Assembly: GCA_900544225.1 (NCBI GenBank)
Contig: UQUD01000057.1
Span: forward strand, 1 to 11,899
Direction: 5' to 3'
DNA length: 11,899 nucleotides
DNA from: an uncultured Collinsella sp.
GTDB taxonomy: Bacteria; Actinomycetota; Coriobacteriia; Coriobacteriales; Coriobacteriaceae
The notes beneath the pieces were generated by a model that saw only the letters and a list, made by a program, of their open reading frames with translations, ran no database searches and was not told where the DNA came from. A program made the position numbers and the translations under genes. Shown here in pieces: positions 1-6,587 of the stretch. The stretch's first letter is position 1. Each line of letters starts with the position of its first letter.

Positions 1-2
1 AT

Positions 3-554
3 GAGCAAGCGATTGCCGAGCTGGTGCATCGTGCCGTGCAGGAGTGCGATTTTGTCATTACGAGCGGTGGCGCCTCGGCGGGCGATTACGATTTCGTGAC
101 GGCGCTCGTCCGGCGCGAGGGCGAGGTGCTGTTTGACCGCATCTCGATGCGTCCGGGCAAGGCCATCACGTTTGGCTTACTCGGGGGTAAGCCCTACCTG
201 GGGCTTTCAGGCAATCCGGCCGCGGCGTATGTGGGTTTTGAGATGCTCGCCCGCCCGGCGATTCGCAAGATGCGCGGCTTTGCCGAGGGTGCGCGTCCCG
301 TGCAGCGGGCGACGCTTACGCATAGCGTGAAGAAGCGCCAGCATCGCCGCTTCTTCGATCGCGCCACGGTTTTGCGCGACCCCGAGACCGGTGAGTTGTT
401 GGTGACCGAGGCTAAGACGCAGAATTCGGCGCTGCTTGGAACTATGCAGCGTGCGAACTGCCTGCTGTGTATTGACGAAGGACCGTGCGAGCTCAGGGCA
501 GGAGATGTCGTGGACGTTGTTCGCGTCGACCTGCCCGAGGGCGCCGTGTTGTAG
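3..554 (+). CDS. moeA: Molybdopterin molybdotransferase MoeA, C-terminal part (5' truncated by window edge)
   Basis: The frame is open from the window edge, so only the last 183 residues are present and the true start lies upstream. MoeA inserts molybdate into adenylylated molybdopterin in the cytoplasm, the last step in forming Mo cofactor. Seen in sequence: the MoCF/MPT-binding signature TSGGASAGDYD near the start of the fragment, then MRPGKAITFG and GLSGNPAAAYVGFE, the usual lGNP motif of MoeA. These are followed by a stretch of about 90 residues matching the C-terminal beta-barrel domain (domain IV). The stop codon is 10 nt before the next start and overlaps its ribosome binding site, so it is probably translationally coupled to the MogA/MoaB-type gene. 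The family assignment is secure. Which paralogue this is (Mo- or W-preferring) cannot be told from a fragment. Confidence 0.93.
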   Translation, partial: EQAIAELVHRAVQECDFVITSGGASAGDYDFVTALVRREGEVLFDRISMRPGKAITFGLLGGKPYLGLSGNPAAAYVGFEMLARPAIRKMRGFAEGARPVQRATLTHSVKKRQHRRFFDRATVLRDPETGELLVTEAKTQNSALLGTMQRANCLLCIDEGPCELRAGDVVDVVRVDLPEGAVL

Positions 555-564
555 GAGGAATGCT

Positions 565-1044
565 ATGGAGCTGAAGATTTCGATTGTGACGTGCTCGGAT
601 ACGCGCGATCTTGCTCAGGACGAGGCGGGTGCTGCGCTCGAGGAGCTTATCGAGGCGCAGGGCTGGACGGTCGCCTCACATGTGGTCGTGCGCGACGACG
701 CCAGCGAGATTGGTGATGCCATTGTGGAAGCCGCTGATGAGTGTCACGCCAATGTCGTACTCACTTGCGGCGGTACGGGGCTTTCGATGCGCGATGTGAC
801 GCCCGAGGCGACGCGTGCCGTCTGCGACCGCGATGTGCCGGGTATTGCAGAGGCAATCCGTGCGTATTCCATGACCAAGACACGCCGAGCTATGCTCTCG
901 CGCGCCGTGTGCATGCAGCGTGGGTATACACTTGTCATCAACTTTCCGGGATCTACGAAAGCGGCCCGCGAAAGCTGGGAGGCCGTGAGCGACCAGCTGG
1001 AGCATGCGGCCCAAATGACGGCGGGCGGCGGGCACGCCAAATAA
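565..1044 (+). CDS. MogA/MoaB-family molybdenum cofactor biosynthesis protein (molybdopterin adenylyltransferase type)
   Basis: This is a 159-residue protein of the MoCF-domain family, which adenylates molybdopterin so that MoeA can insert the metal. Seen: an N-terminal beta strand KISIVTCSDTR, the nucleotide/MPT-binding motif TCGGTGLSMRDVTPEA at about residues 67-82 (the Asp in RDVTPEA is the family hallmark), then PGIAEAIR, LSRAVCMQRG and the closing NFPGS motif. Length matches stand-alone MogA/MoaB proteins (150-195 aa). The ATG is chosen because AGGAGG lies 6 nt upstream, overlapping the moeA stop. An upstream in-frame extension would run inside moeA and is not needed. It is the last gene of the moeA operon and is followed directly by a terminator. 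MogA and MoaB are hard to separate by eye, so no symbol is given. Confidence 0.92.
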   Translation: MELKISIVTCSDTRDLAQDEAGAALEELIEAQGWTVASHVVVRDDASEIGDAIVEAADECHANVVLTCGGTGLSMRDVTPEATRAVCDRDVPGIAEAIRAYSMTKTRRAMLSRAVCMQRGYTLVINFPGSTKAARESWEAVSDQLEHAAQMTAGGGHAK

Positions 1045-1057
1045 GCGGTTCACCTGC

Positions 1058-1092
1058 GGCGGAGCGACCTTGCGAGTCGCTCCGCCCTTTTT
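1058..1092 (+). terminator. Rho-independent terminator after the moeA-mogA/moaB operon
   Basis: A perfect 11-bp stem (GGCGGAGCGAC, 1058-1068, paired with 1076-1086) encloses a 7-nt loop and is followed by C and five T residues (1088-1092). It begins 13 nt after the stop codon. It separates the cofactor genes from the transporter operon, which therefore needs its own promoter. Confidence 0.93.
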
Positions 1093-1137
1093 ATGCAGCG
1101 GCAGTGTGGGACGTCTCGTGTTTTCGGTAAAAGAAAA

Positions 1138-1188
1138 TTATCAGGCGAGAGATATTTATCATAAACATTATTCGCACCGAAGTATAAT
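1138..1188 (+). promoter_or_regulatory. Putative modA promoter with upstream TTATCA repeat motifs
   Basis: A perfect -10 hexamer TATAAT lies at 1183-1188. No sequence resembling TTGACA sits 16-18 nt upstream (the candidate at 1160-1165 is CATAAA), so the promoter may need an activator. Upstream are TTATCAG at 1138-1144 and TTATCATAA at 1156-1164. The second is itself a short palindrome, and the two start 18 nt apart. The same half-site is arrayed before the reductase-selD operon at 4789-4816. The expected start of transcription near 1195 would give a leader of about 54 nt. The -10 box is clear; the operator role of the TTATCA motifs is inference. Confidence 0.55.
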
Positions 1189-1248
1189 CTTATTACAGAA
1201 TAAAGCCTGCGGTGGGGTACCCGGGCACAAGGTCCGAAAGGGTTGAAT

Positions 1249-2121
1249 ATGTTCGATATGGTTTCACGCCGCGGTTTTGTCTCGCTTTCTGCTGCCGCTG
1301 TCGCCGGCTTTGGCCTTGCTGGCTGCTCGGGCAATAAGACGTCCGAGCCGGCCGGATCCGATGCCAGTTCTGCTAAGGCGTCTTCCAAGAAAGCTGTCGA
1401 GCTGCAGGTCTTTGCTGCCAACTCGCTCGAGAAGGCTCTGCCCGAGGTCCAGAAGCTCTACACCGACCAGACCGGCACCACCTTTGCCGACACGCAGTTT
1501 AAGGCGTCCGGCGACCTCGTCGAACAGATGCGTGCCGGTGCCGCCGTCGACGTGCTCATCACGGCCTCCAAGGGCACCATGGACGACGCCGAGGCCGCCG
1601 AGCTCGTCGACGCCGACACGCGTGAGGACATGTTCGTCAACGACCTTGTGATCATTCGCGCCGAGGGCTCCGAAACCAAGGTCGAGGCCATCGCCGACGT
1701 CGCGAATCTGGACGGCAAGATCGCCATTGGCGACGCCAAGACCGTCCCCGCCGGCAAGTACGCCAACCAGGCCCTGGCCTCCGTGGGCCTCTACACCGGC
1801 GCCGAGGGCGACGACGGCGAGTATGCGCCCGAGATCGCCGACAAGGTCGCACTGGCCGATAAGGTGGGCACCGCCGCCGCCTATGTGTCCACAGGCGACT
1901 GCGTGGCCGGTTTTGTCTACAGCTCCGATATCTTCCGTTACGACGGCATCGAGGAGGCCTTCGTGTGCCCCGAGGATTCGCACAAGCCCATCGTGTACCC
2001 GGGTGCTGTTGCAGAGAGCTCCGAGCACGCCGACGAGGCCAAGGCGTTCATCGACTTTTGTCTGACCAACAAGAAAGCTCAGAAGATTTGGGCTAAGTAC
2101 GGCTTTGAGCTTTCCGCGTAG
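1249..2121 (+). CDS. modA: Molybdate ABC transporter substrate-binding lipoprotein ModA
   Basis: This 290-residue extracytoplasmic binding protein captures molybdate (possibly tungstate) for the ModBC importer. Seen: a Tat-like N-terminus with SRRGFV at residues 6-11, a hydrophobic stretch, and a lipobox LAGC with the lipidated Cys at residue 26, then a Ser/Lys/Ala-rich linker. The mature part carries family landmarks: FAANSLEKALPEV near the start, KASGDLVEQMRAGAAVDVLITAS, FVNDLVII, a second lobe with KVGTAAAYVSTGDCVAGFVYSSD, and the C-terminal YPGAVAES ... AKAFIDFCLTNKKAQKIW. The ATG at 1249 is preferred because AAGGG lies 6 nt upstream; a TTG six bases earlier and an ATG at 1258 are alternatives. 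It is the first gene of modABC, with its own -10 box upstream. ModA and the tungstate binders WtpA/TupA have overlapping sequence features, so the metal is inferred from Mo cofactor neighbours. Confidence 0.9.
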   Translation: MFDMVSRRGFVSLSAAAVAGFGLAGCSGNKTSEPAGSDASSAKASSKKAVELQVFAANSLEKALPEVQKLYTDQTGTTFADTQFKASGDLVEQMRAGAAVDVLITASKGTMDDAEAAELVDADTREDMFVNDLVIIRAEGSETKVEAIADVANLDGKIAIGDAKTVPAGKYANQALASVGLYTGAEGDDGEYAPEIADKVALADKVGTAAAYVSTGDCVAGFVYSSDIFRYDGIEEAFVCPEDSHKPIVYPGAVAESSEHADEAKAFIDFCLTNKKAQKIWAKYGFELSA

Positions 2122-2189
2122 TGCGGCTTGGCGCGATAATTCCATCGTTTTGTGTTTCACTCCGTCCTTGTATTCGCTTGGAGCTTTTC

Positions 2190-3632
2190 GTGCTTAATAG
2201 ATTCCGCATGCTTGTCGCCTGTGCTTTGACCTTCGCGCTTTGCTGTGTGCCGGGATTTGCGTTGGCTGGGGATGCTGAGGACGGGGCCCAGGTTGCTGCG
2301 ACCGCTCATGGGCTTTCCTATGGGATCGAGGGTTTTGAGCGGTTGGCCAAGGGGACCGCTCGTGCCATGGAAGGCCAGCCTGAGGGCTACCGGTTTCCCG
2401 TTGACGAGGACGTGGACCTTGTGGTGGCGCCTGCTGCCGATCGCGTTGTGGTGTGGATATCGCCCAAGGCGGTCGAGAAGTTTGGATTGGATCCGCAGGA
2501 CAACGAGTGCGTATCGGGTCTCAAAGCCCTCGTCTGTGAACTCGACAGCGCAAACTGCATGGGAGGTGCGCAGCTGGGGGACGTGGATCTTCCTTGGTAT
2601 GTTACGGCGGAAACAACGTTTGATGCCGGCGGGTATACCTATGGCTTTGACGAACGAGGTGCGGATGGGGACCGCTATGTGGTGATCGCATCAGCCTCGG
2701 GTGATGCCAAGAGCGGCGCGCGTTGGCTTGATAGCGCTCAAATGGTAGAAGCATCGTCTGTCGTGTTGCGGGATGAGCAGGGCCCCTTGACCTCTCTGGC
2801 CTCCTTTTTGGGCGACATCGACTATCGCCCGTTTTGGGTGTCCATTAAAACGTGCGGCCTTGCCCTGCTGATCTCCTTTGCGCTGGGCCTGTTCGCCGCG
2901 TGGAAGACTATGGGTACCTCGAGTCGCATCAAGGGCCTGCTCGATTCGGTCTTTACGATTCCTATGGTGCTGCCGCCCACGGTCTGCGGCTTTTTGCTCC
3001 TCATGCTGTTTGGCCGCTCGACTGGGGTGGGCCGGTGGCTTATCGCGCACGGTATCTCGATTGTCTTTACGTGGCCGGCGGCGGTGATCTCTGCCGTGGT
3101 GGTGTCGTTTCCCCTGGTCTACCGTACGGCGCTCGGTGCCTTTGAGAGCCTCGACACGCAGATGCTCGATGCGGCGCGCACGCTTGGCTGGTCCGAGCGT
3201 CGCATCTTCACCAAACTCATGATGCCGCTCGGCTGGCCCTCGATTGCCGCCGGCACGGTGCTCGCCTTTGCCCGCGCCATGGGCGAGTTTGGCTGCACCC
3301 TGTTCTTTGCGGGCAACTATGCCGGTATTACGCAGACCATTCCCATTGCGATTTACTTTGAATGGATGGGCGGCAATACGTCGGTGGCCCTCTTTTGGGT
3401 CGTGGTCGTAATAGCGTTCAGCTTCCTAGTCATCCTGTTCATCAACATGTACACGGCGCATTCGCAAAAATACCGCGAGCGTGGCCTTTCCCGTGCGGAA
3501 CGTAAGCAGGCCAAAGATCTCGCCGGACAGGGCGATTCACTCGACCCGGCGGGCGGTGATGCCTTGCGTATCGATCGCGAGGCACTGGCCGAGCTCATGC
3601 GCGATGAGCCCGCTATGCAGGGAGGTCGATAG
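2190..3632 (+). CDS. modB: Molybdate ABC transporter permease ModB with an N-terminal extracytoplasmic domain
   Basis: This 480-residue protein is about twice the usual ModB length (around 225 aa). Residues 1-26 look like a Sec signal peptide (basic start, hydrophobic core, cleavage site ALA before GD). About 190 residues (27-214) follow that are soluble, acidic and not recognised by me. From F215 on it is a typical binding-protein-dependent permease: several membrane spans (KTCGLALLISFALGLFAAW, FTIPMVLPPTVCGFLLLMLF, a span at VVVSFPLVYRTAL) and the EAA loop DAARTLGWSERRIFTKLMMP starting at about residue 327, which contacts ModC. A charged cytoplasmic tail of about 45 residues ends it. The GTG at 2190 is chosen because TTGGAG lies 6 nt upstream and it begins a clean signal peptide. 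A GTG at 2121 overlapping the modA stop would bury the signal peptide; the ATG at 2208 is a weaker alternative. The permease call is secure; the role of the front domain is unknown. Confidence 0.88.
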   Translation: MLNRFRMLVACALTFALCCVPGFALAGDAEDGAQVAATAHGLSYGIEGFERLAKGTARAMEGQPEGYRFPVDEDVDLVVAPAADRVVVWISPKAVEKFGLDPQDNECVSGLKALVCELDSANCMGGAQLGDVDLPWYVTAETTFDAGGYTYGFDERGADGDRYVVIASASGDAKSGARWLDSAQMVEASSVVLRDEQGPLTSLASFLGDIDYRPFWVSIKTCGLALLISFALGLFAAWKTMGTSSRIKGLLDSVFTIPMVLPPTVCGFLLLMLFGRSTGVGRWLIAHGISIVFTWPAAVISAVVVSFPLVYRTALGAFESLDTQMLDAARTLGWSERRIFTKLMMPLGWPSIAAGTVLAFARAMGEFGCTLFFAGNYAGITQTIPIAIYFEWMGGNTSVALFWVVVVIAFSFLVILFINMYTAHSQKYRERGLSRAERKQAKDLAGQGDSLDPAGGDALRIDREALAELMRDEPAMQGGR

Positions 3633-3635
3633 GCC

Positions 3636-4706
3636 ATGTCACTCGTTCTGGACATAAAAAAGCGCTATCCGGGGTTTATGCTCGATATGCAGCTTGAGGC
3701 CGGCGAGGAGCGTGTGGCGCTGCTTGGTGCCTCGGGCTGCGGCAAGAGCTGCACGCTGCGCTGCATTGCCGGCGTGGAGACGCCCGACGAGGGCAAGATC
3801 GTCGTCAACGGCGTGACCTTTTTTGACTCGGCGGCTGGCATCAACCTGTCACCCCAGGAGCGAAAATGCGCCCTGTTGTTTCAAAACTATCAGCTGTTTC
3901 CCAACATGACGGTGGCCGATAACGTATGCGCCGGTGTAAAGGATGCTGGCGACGCCGCCGCGCGCAAAAAGCTCGCCGAGCGCTATTTGGGCATTTTCGG
4001 TCTGGCCGATTTTGTCGATCGCTACCCCGCGCGACTCTCGGGCGGGCAGCAGCAACGCGTGGCGCTTGCCCGTATGGTGGCGGCGCATCCGGGCATTTTT
4101 ATGTTCGACGAGCCCATGAGCGCGCTCGATGCGTATCTCAAGAGCGCGCTTGAGCAAAACATGCTCGACCTGTTCGATGTATGCAACCGCACCGTGCTCT
4201 ACGTGAGCCACGACATCGACGAAGCGTGCCGCCTGTGCCAGCGCATCTGCGTGATGCACGACGGGCATGTTGAGGAGATCGGCTCCGTCGAGGACGTGGT
4301 CCGCCGTCCGCAGACGCTGGCGGCGCTGCGCCTGACGGGCTGCAAGAACACAAGCCGGGCGCGCAAGATCGGGTCTCAGGAAGTTGAAGCCCTGGACTGG
4401 GGCATGACCTTTAACGTGGGCCATGAGGTTCCCGATAACGTGACGTACCTCGGTATTCGTGCGAGCTACTTCCATGTTGACAATCGCGCGGAGCGCGGTC
4501 GCAACAGCTACGATTTGCACGTGGCCCGTGTGAGCGATTCGCGCTTTGAGCGGCTGGTGCTGCTGGACGTGCCGCGTGCTGATGCGCCCACGCGTCTGCA
4601 GTGGAAGGTGAATAAGGTGAGTGTACCCGTGGAAGAGCTGCCGCAGGCGGGTGAGACTCTGCGCATGCATTTTGATGCAAGCAGGATTCATCTCGTTTGC
4701 CGATAA
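3636..4706 (+). CDS. modC: Molybdate ABC transporter ATP-binding protein ModC
   Basis: This 356-residue ATPase energises molybdate import through ModB on the cytoplasmic face. Seen: Walker A GASGCGKS at residues 31-38, a Q-loop at FQNYQLFP (Q83), the ABC signature LSGGQQQR at 134-141, Walker B IFMFDEP with catalytic Glu at 159, the D-loop SALD, and the switch His at 192 in YVSHD. After about residue 235 a beta-rich tail contains YLGIRASYF and ends in MHFDASRIHLVCR, consistent with the regulatory or TOBE-type C-terminal domain common in ModC and sulfate/polyamine ATPases. The start is an ATG with GGAGGT 9 nt upstream, only 3 nt after the modB stop, so it is cotranscribed and probably coupled. 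A strong terminator follows. On sequence alone the ATPase could serve another oxyanion; the modA-modB context fixes the call. Confidence 0.92.
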   Translation: MSLVLDIKKRYPGFMLDMQLEAGEERVALLGASGCGKSCTLRCIAGVETPDEGKIVVNGVTFFDSAAGINLSPQERKCALLFQNYQLFPNMTVADNVCAGVKDAGDAAARKKLAERYLGIFGLADFVDRYPARLSGGQQQRVALARMVAAHPGIFMFDEPMSALDAYLKSALEQNMLDLFDVCNRTVLYVSHDIDEACRLCQRICVMHDGHVEEIGSVEDVVRRPQTLAALRLTGCKNTSRARKIGSQEVEALDWGMTFNVGHEVPDNVTYLGIRASYFHVDNRAERGRNSYDLHVARVSDSRFERLVLLDVPRADAPTRLQWKVNKVSVPVEELPQAGETLRMHFDASRIHLVCR

Positions 4707-4718
4707 TGCGGGTGCGAT

Positions 4719-4752
4719 GCGGTCGAGGAGGTAGTCCTCGACCGCTTTGTTT
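4719..4752 (+). terminator. Rho-independent terminator after modABC
   Basis: A perfect 11-bp stem (GCGGTCGAGGA, 4719-4729, paired with 4735-4745) has a 5-nt loop GGTAG and is followed by TTTGTTT. It starts 12 nt after the modC stop and closes the transporter operon. Confidence 0.9.
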
Positions 4753-4788
4753 CACTTCGCCGTTCGCCGATTTCTACATGACTAAACC

Positions 4789-4816
4789 TTATCAGTCTGA
4801 TAATTAATTATCAGAC
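4789..4816. promoter_or_regulatory. Overlapping perfect palindromes built from TTATCAG half-sites (putative operator)
   Basis: Two palindromes overlap here. Positions 4789-4803 form TTATCAG-T-CTGATAA, a perfect 7-1-7 inverted repeat. Positions 4795-4816 form a perfect 22-bp palindrome with arms GTCTGATAATT and AATTATCAGAC. Three half-sites therefore alternate in orientation. The AT-rich block stands out in a GC-rich genome and is not followed by a T tract, so it is more likely a protein-binding site than a terminator. TTATCAG also occurs twice, one copy imperfect, before modA. The core GATAAT-TA-ATTATC looks superficially like metalloregulator (Fur-family) boxes, but the spacing is not canonical and the regulator is unknown. 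Confidence 0.6.
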
Positions 4817-5149
4817 AGCGAGATGCTCACATCCCAACGTTGTCGTACGCGTGTCGACGGTGTTCGTCTTGACGACAACCGTTGATATAGTTACCTTCGA
4901 CGAGAAAAGGAGGGCGCGCCGATGCTGCAGAAGACATATTCGCGTCGCGTTGCCGCGCGCGCCCTGTATATGGCTCGGAGCCGCATATGAGCAGGTATGT
5001 TCACGGCTCCGGGAGAGACGACGCACAACTAAATAATCGACCGCAAAGCAGGTTCCCTAAAATTCCGGGTTTAAGCACGGCCGGGCAATCGCCGTCCGTC
5101 GTGCATCGATACCGGTGTTATCCGTTTTTGGTTCGAGAGGGGAACCGTC
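4817..5149 (+). promoter_or_regulatory. Long structured leader of the reductase-selD operon
   Basis: This stretch has no convincing full gene. A candidate promoter is TTGACG at 4869-4874 with a weak -10 (TACCTT, 4892-4897). Hairpins seen: GTTGTCGT (4839-4846) with ACGACAAC (4872-4879), extendable with one bulge; CTCGGAGCCG (4974-4983) with CGGCTCCGGG (5004-5013, 9 of 10 pairs), with CATA/TATG pairing inside its loop; GCACG (5075-5079) with CGTGC (5100-5104); and GGTTC (5130-5134) with GAACC (5142-5146), whose loop holds the purine-rich GAGAGGG that serves as ribosome binding site for the gene at 5150. None matches a riboswitch class I can name. Regulation of the operon at the RNA level is plausible but inferred. 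Confidence 0.4.
4922..4990 (+). CDS. Possible 22-residue basic leader peptide
   Basis: An ATG at 4922 has AAAGGAGG (4906-4913) 8 nt upstream, one of the best ribosome binding sites in the window, and opens a 22-codon frame ending in TGA at 4988. The peptide begins MLQKTYSRR and is Arg-rich (six Arg, one Lys), with no acidic residues. Its last codons form the left arm of the hairpin at 4974-5013, the arrangement expected if translation of a leader controls folding of downstream RNA. No homologue is recognised and 22 codons can arise by chance; the ribosome binding site is the main argument for it. Confidence 0.3.
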   Translation: MLQKTYSRRVAARALYMARSRI

Positions 5150-6433
5150 ATGGCTGAAGAATTTGATTTCCATCCGATGTGGGAGAGCCTCGGCATGAAT
5201 CTTGCCGACCACGATATGTTGCTGGGCGCCGTGGGGCAGATGTACGGGGACATGTTCCTGTCGCAGAGCAATCGCCCCAAGTCCACGTCCTACCTGGATT
5301 TTGTCGCCACCAACATCCACAGCGGCCGTATTAAGGAGATGCTCGACAAGAAGGAGGCCGGCGAGGCCACCAAGATCGTCGGTTCGTTCTGTGTGTACGT
5401 GCCCGAGGAGATCGTACTTGCCTGTGACGGCATTCCCGTTGGTCTGTGCTCGGGTGCCGACTGGGCGACCGACAAGGTCGAGGAGCATCTGCCGCGCAAC
5501 ACCTGCCCGCTCATCAAGAGCTTTGCCGGCTTTAAGCTGGGCGAGGTCTGCCCCTACATTGAGTCGAGTGACTTGGTGGTAGGCGAGAACACCTGCGATG
5601 GCAAGAAGAAGGCCTACGAGTTCTTTGCCACGCAAAAGAACATGTACGTCATGGATATTCCCAACGTGCACGACGAGTCGACGCTCGTGACCTGGAAGGC
5701 CGAGGTTAAAAAGCTTGCCGCCAAGATCGAGGAAGAGTGCGGCGTCACGATTACGCCTGAGCGCCTGAAGGCTGCCATCCACGCCGTCAACGAGAAGCGT
5801 CGCGCCCTGCAGCGTCTGGCTGCGACCCGCGCTGCCGATCCGGCGCCCATCAGCGGTCTCGACAGCCTGCTGACCGTTCAGGCCGCCTTTATGGATGACA
5901 CGCCGCGTCTGACCGGCGCCATCAACGAAATGGCGGCTGAGTGCGAGCAGCGCGTTGAGGCCGGCGAGGGTGTGGCGCCCAAGGGCACCAAGCGCATCCT
6001 GTACACCGGTACGCCCATGGCCGTGCCCAACTGGAAGCTGTTCAACCTCATCGAGAAGGCCGGCGGCGTCGTGGTGGGCGAGGAGTCCTGCACGGGCTCG
6101 CGCTACTACAAGGACCTGGTCGACGAGTCCGGTGAGACGGTTGACGAGATGCTCGACGCCATCGCCGAGCGCTACTTTAAGATCAACTGCGCCGTCTTTA
6201 CGCCCAACGACCAGCGTATGAAGGACATTGTCCAGATGGCCAAGGACCTGCATGCCGACGGCATCGTCGACGTGGCCTTGCAGTTCTGCACGCTCTACGA
6301 GATGGAGTCGTTTGCCGTGGAGAAGGCCGCCGAAGAGGCCGGCATCCCGTTTATGCACATCACGACCGACTACGCCGGCGAGGATGCAGGCCAACTGCAA
6401 ACCAGGATTGAGGCTTTCTTGGAAACCATTTAG
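5150..6433 (+). CDS. Double-cubane-cluster-type anaerobic reductase (HgdB/DCCP family), first paralogue
   Basis: This 427-residue cytoplasmic protein belongs to the 2-hydroxyacyl-CoA dehydratase D-component (HgdB/FldC-like) family. It looks most like the stand-alone double-cubane cluster proteins, which take electrons from an ATP-hydrolysing activase and reduce small molecules at very low potential; their physiological substrate is not settled. Seen: cysteines at 81 (SFCVYVPEE), 100, 119 (NTCPLIKS), 134 (EVCPYIE), 149 (NTCDGKKKAYE), 314 (ESCTGSRYY), 347 and 380. All eight are kept, with nearly the same spacing, in the paralogue at 6588. The CPLIKS and TCDGKKK motifs are family signatures. An N-terminal extension of about 40 residues is absent from the paralogue. 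The ATG has GAGAGGGG upstream inside a small hairpin loop. A fermentative 2-hydroxyacyl-CoA dehydratase subunit is the alternative, but no CoA transferase or other fermentation genes are nearby. Confidence 0.87.
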   Translation: MAEEFDFHPMWESLGMNLADHDMLLGAVGQMYGDMFLSQSNRPKSTSYLDFVATNIHSGRIKEMLDKKEAGEATKIVGSFCVYVPEEIVLACDGIPVGLCSGADWATDKVEEHLPRNTCPLIKSFAGFKLGEVCPYIESSDLVVGENTCDGKKKAYEFFATQKNMYVMDIPNVHDESTLVTWKAEVKKLAAKIEEECGVTITPERLKAAIHAVNEKRRALQRLAATRAADPAPISGLDSLLTVQAAFMDDTPRLTGAINEMAAECEQRVEAGEGVAPKGTKRILYTGTPMAVPNWKLFNLIEKAGGVVVGEESCTGSRYYKDLVDESGETVDEMLDAIAERYFKINCAVFTPNDQRMKDIVQMAKDLHADGIVDVALQFCTLYEMESFAVEKAAEEAGIPFMHITTDYAGEDAGQLQTRIEAFLETI

Positions 6434-6450
6434 GGCTATCCGGTCCAGCG

Positions 6451-6547
6451 GCTTCCCCAAGCACCCGATCTTGCCGTTCAAACCATCGCTTGCATACCAA
6501 AGTACGCGGCGCTCCTCTTTCACGGCAACCTCGGGCACCTGGGAAAG
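6451..6547. repeat. 97-nt intergenic hairpin repeat, copy 1
   Basis: This lies between the two reductase genes, 17 nt after the first stop. The ends pair as a long imperfect hairpin (about 22 of 28 pairs from 6450-6477 with 6522-6549). It is capped by GCATAC-CAAA-GTACGC (6492-6507, one A-C mismatch) and CGC/GCG just outside the cap. Copy 2 at 7751-7847 matches over the same length without gaps, with about 14 differences by my count, several of them compensated within stems. No T tract follows, so it is not a standard terminator. The ribosome binding site of the next gene lies about 30 nt downstream, outside the structure. Confidence 0.85.
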
Positions 6548-6587
6548 CCGTTTCCTTGGTTGGTTAAAAGGTTCGTTAAGGAGTTAT

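Noticed and set aside
1195..1248. Mo-cofactor riboswitch before modA
   Set aside because: The leader of about 54 nt is too short and I cannot find the conserved elements of that class. The GGGTACCC palindrome alone is not evidence.
2121..2189. GTG at 2121 as modB start (overlapping the modA stop)
   Set aside because: It would put 23 extra residues before a clean signal peptide and has no ribosome binding site. GTG 2190 has TTGGAG at the right distance.
4851..5036. GTG-started 61-codon frame in the leader
   Set aside because: No ribosome binding site, Arg/Cys-rich shadow composition, and it runs through the hairpins of the leader.
5057..6538. Long antisense open frame (493 codons) opposite the first reductase
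   Set aside because: Long antisense frames are common shadows in GC-rich genes. The composition is His/Val/Gly-rich with no family resemblance, and the sense gene is well supported. The same holds for antisense frames at 1264-2160, 3849-4691, 6942-7838, 9862-10950 and 10953-11855.
6451..6550. Hairpin repeat as an intrinsic terminator splitting the operon
   Set aside because: The stem is imperfect and is not followed by a T tract. The next gene begins about 40 nt later in the same orientation.
6228..6587. Upstream extension of the second reductase frame into the first reductase gene
   Set aside because: It overlaps conserved sequence of the first paralogue, has an Arg/Ser-rich shadow composition, and ATG 6588 has a good ribosome binding site.
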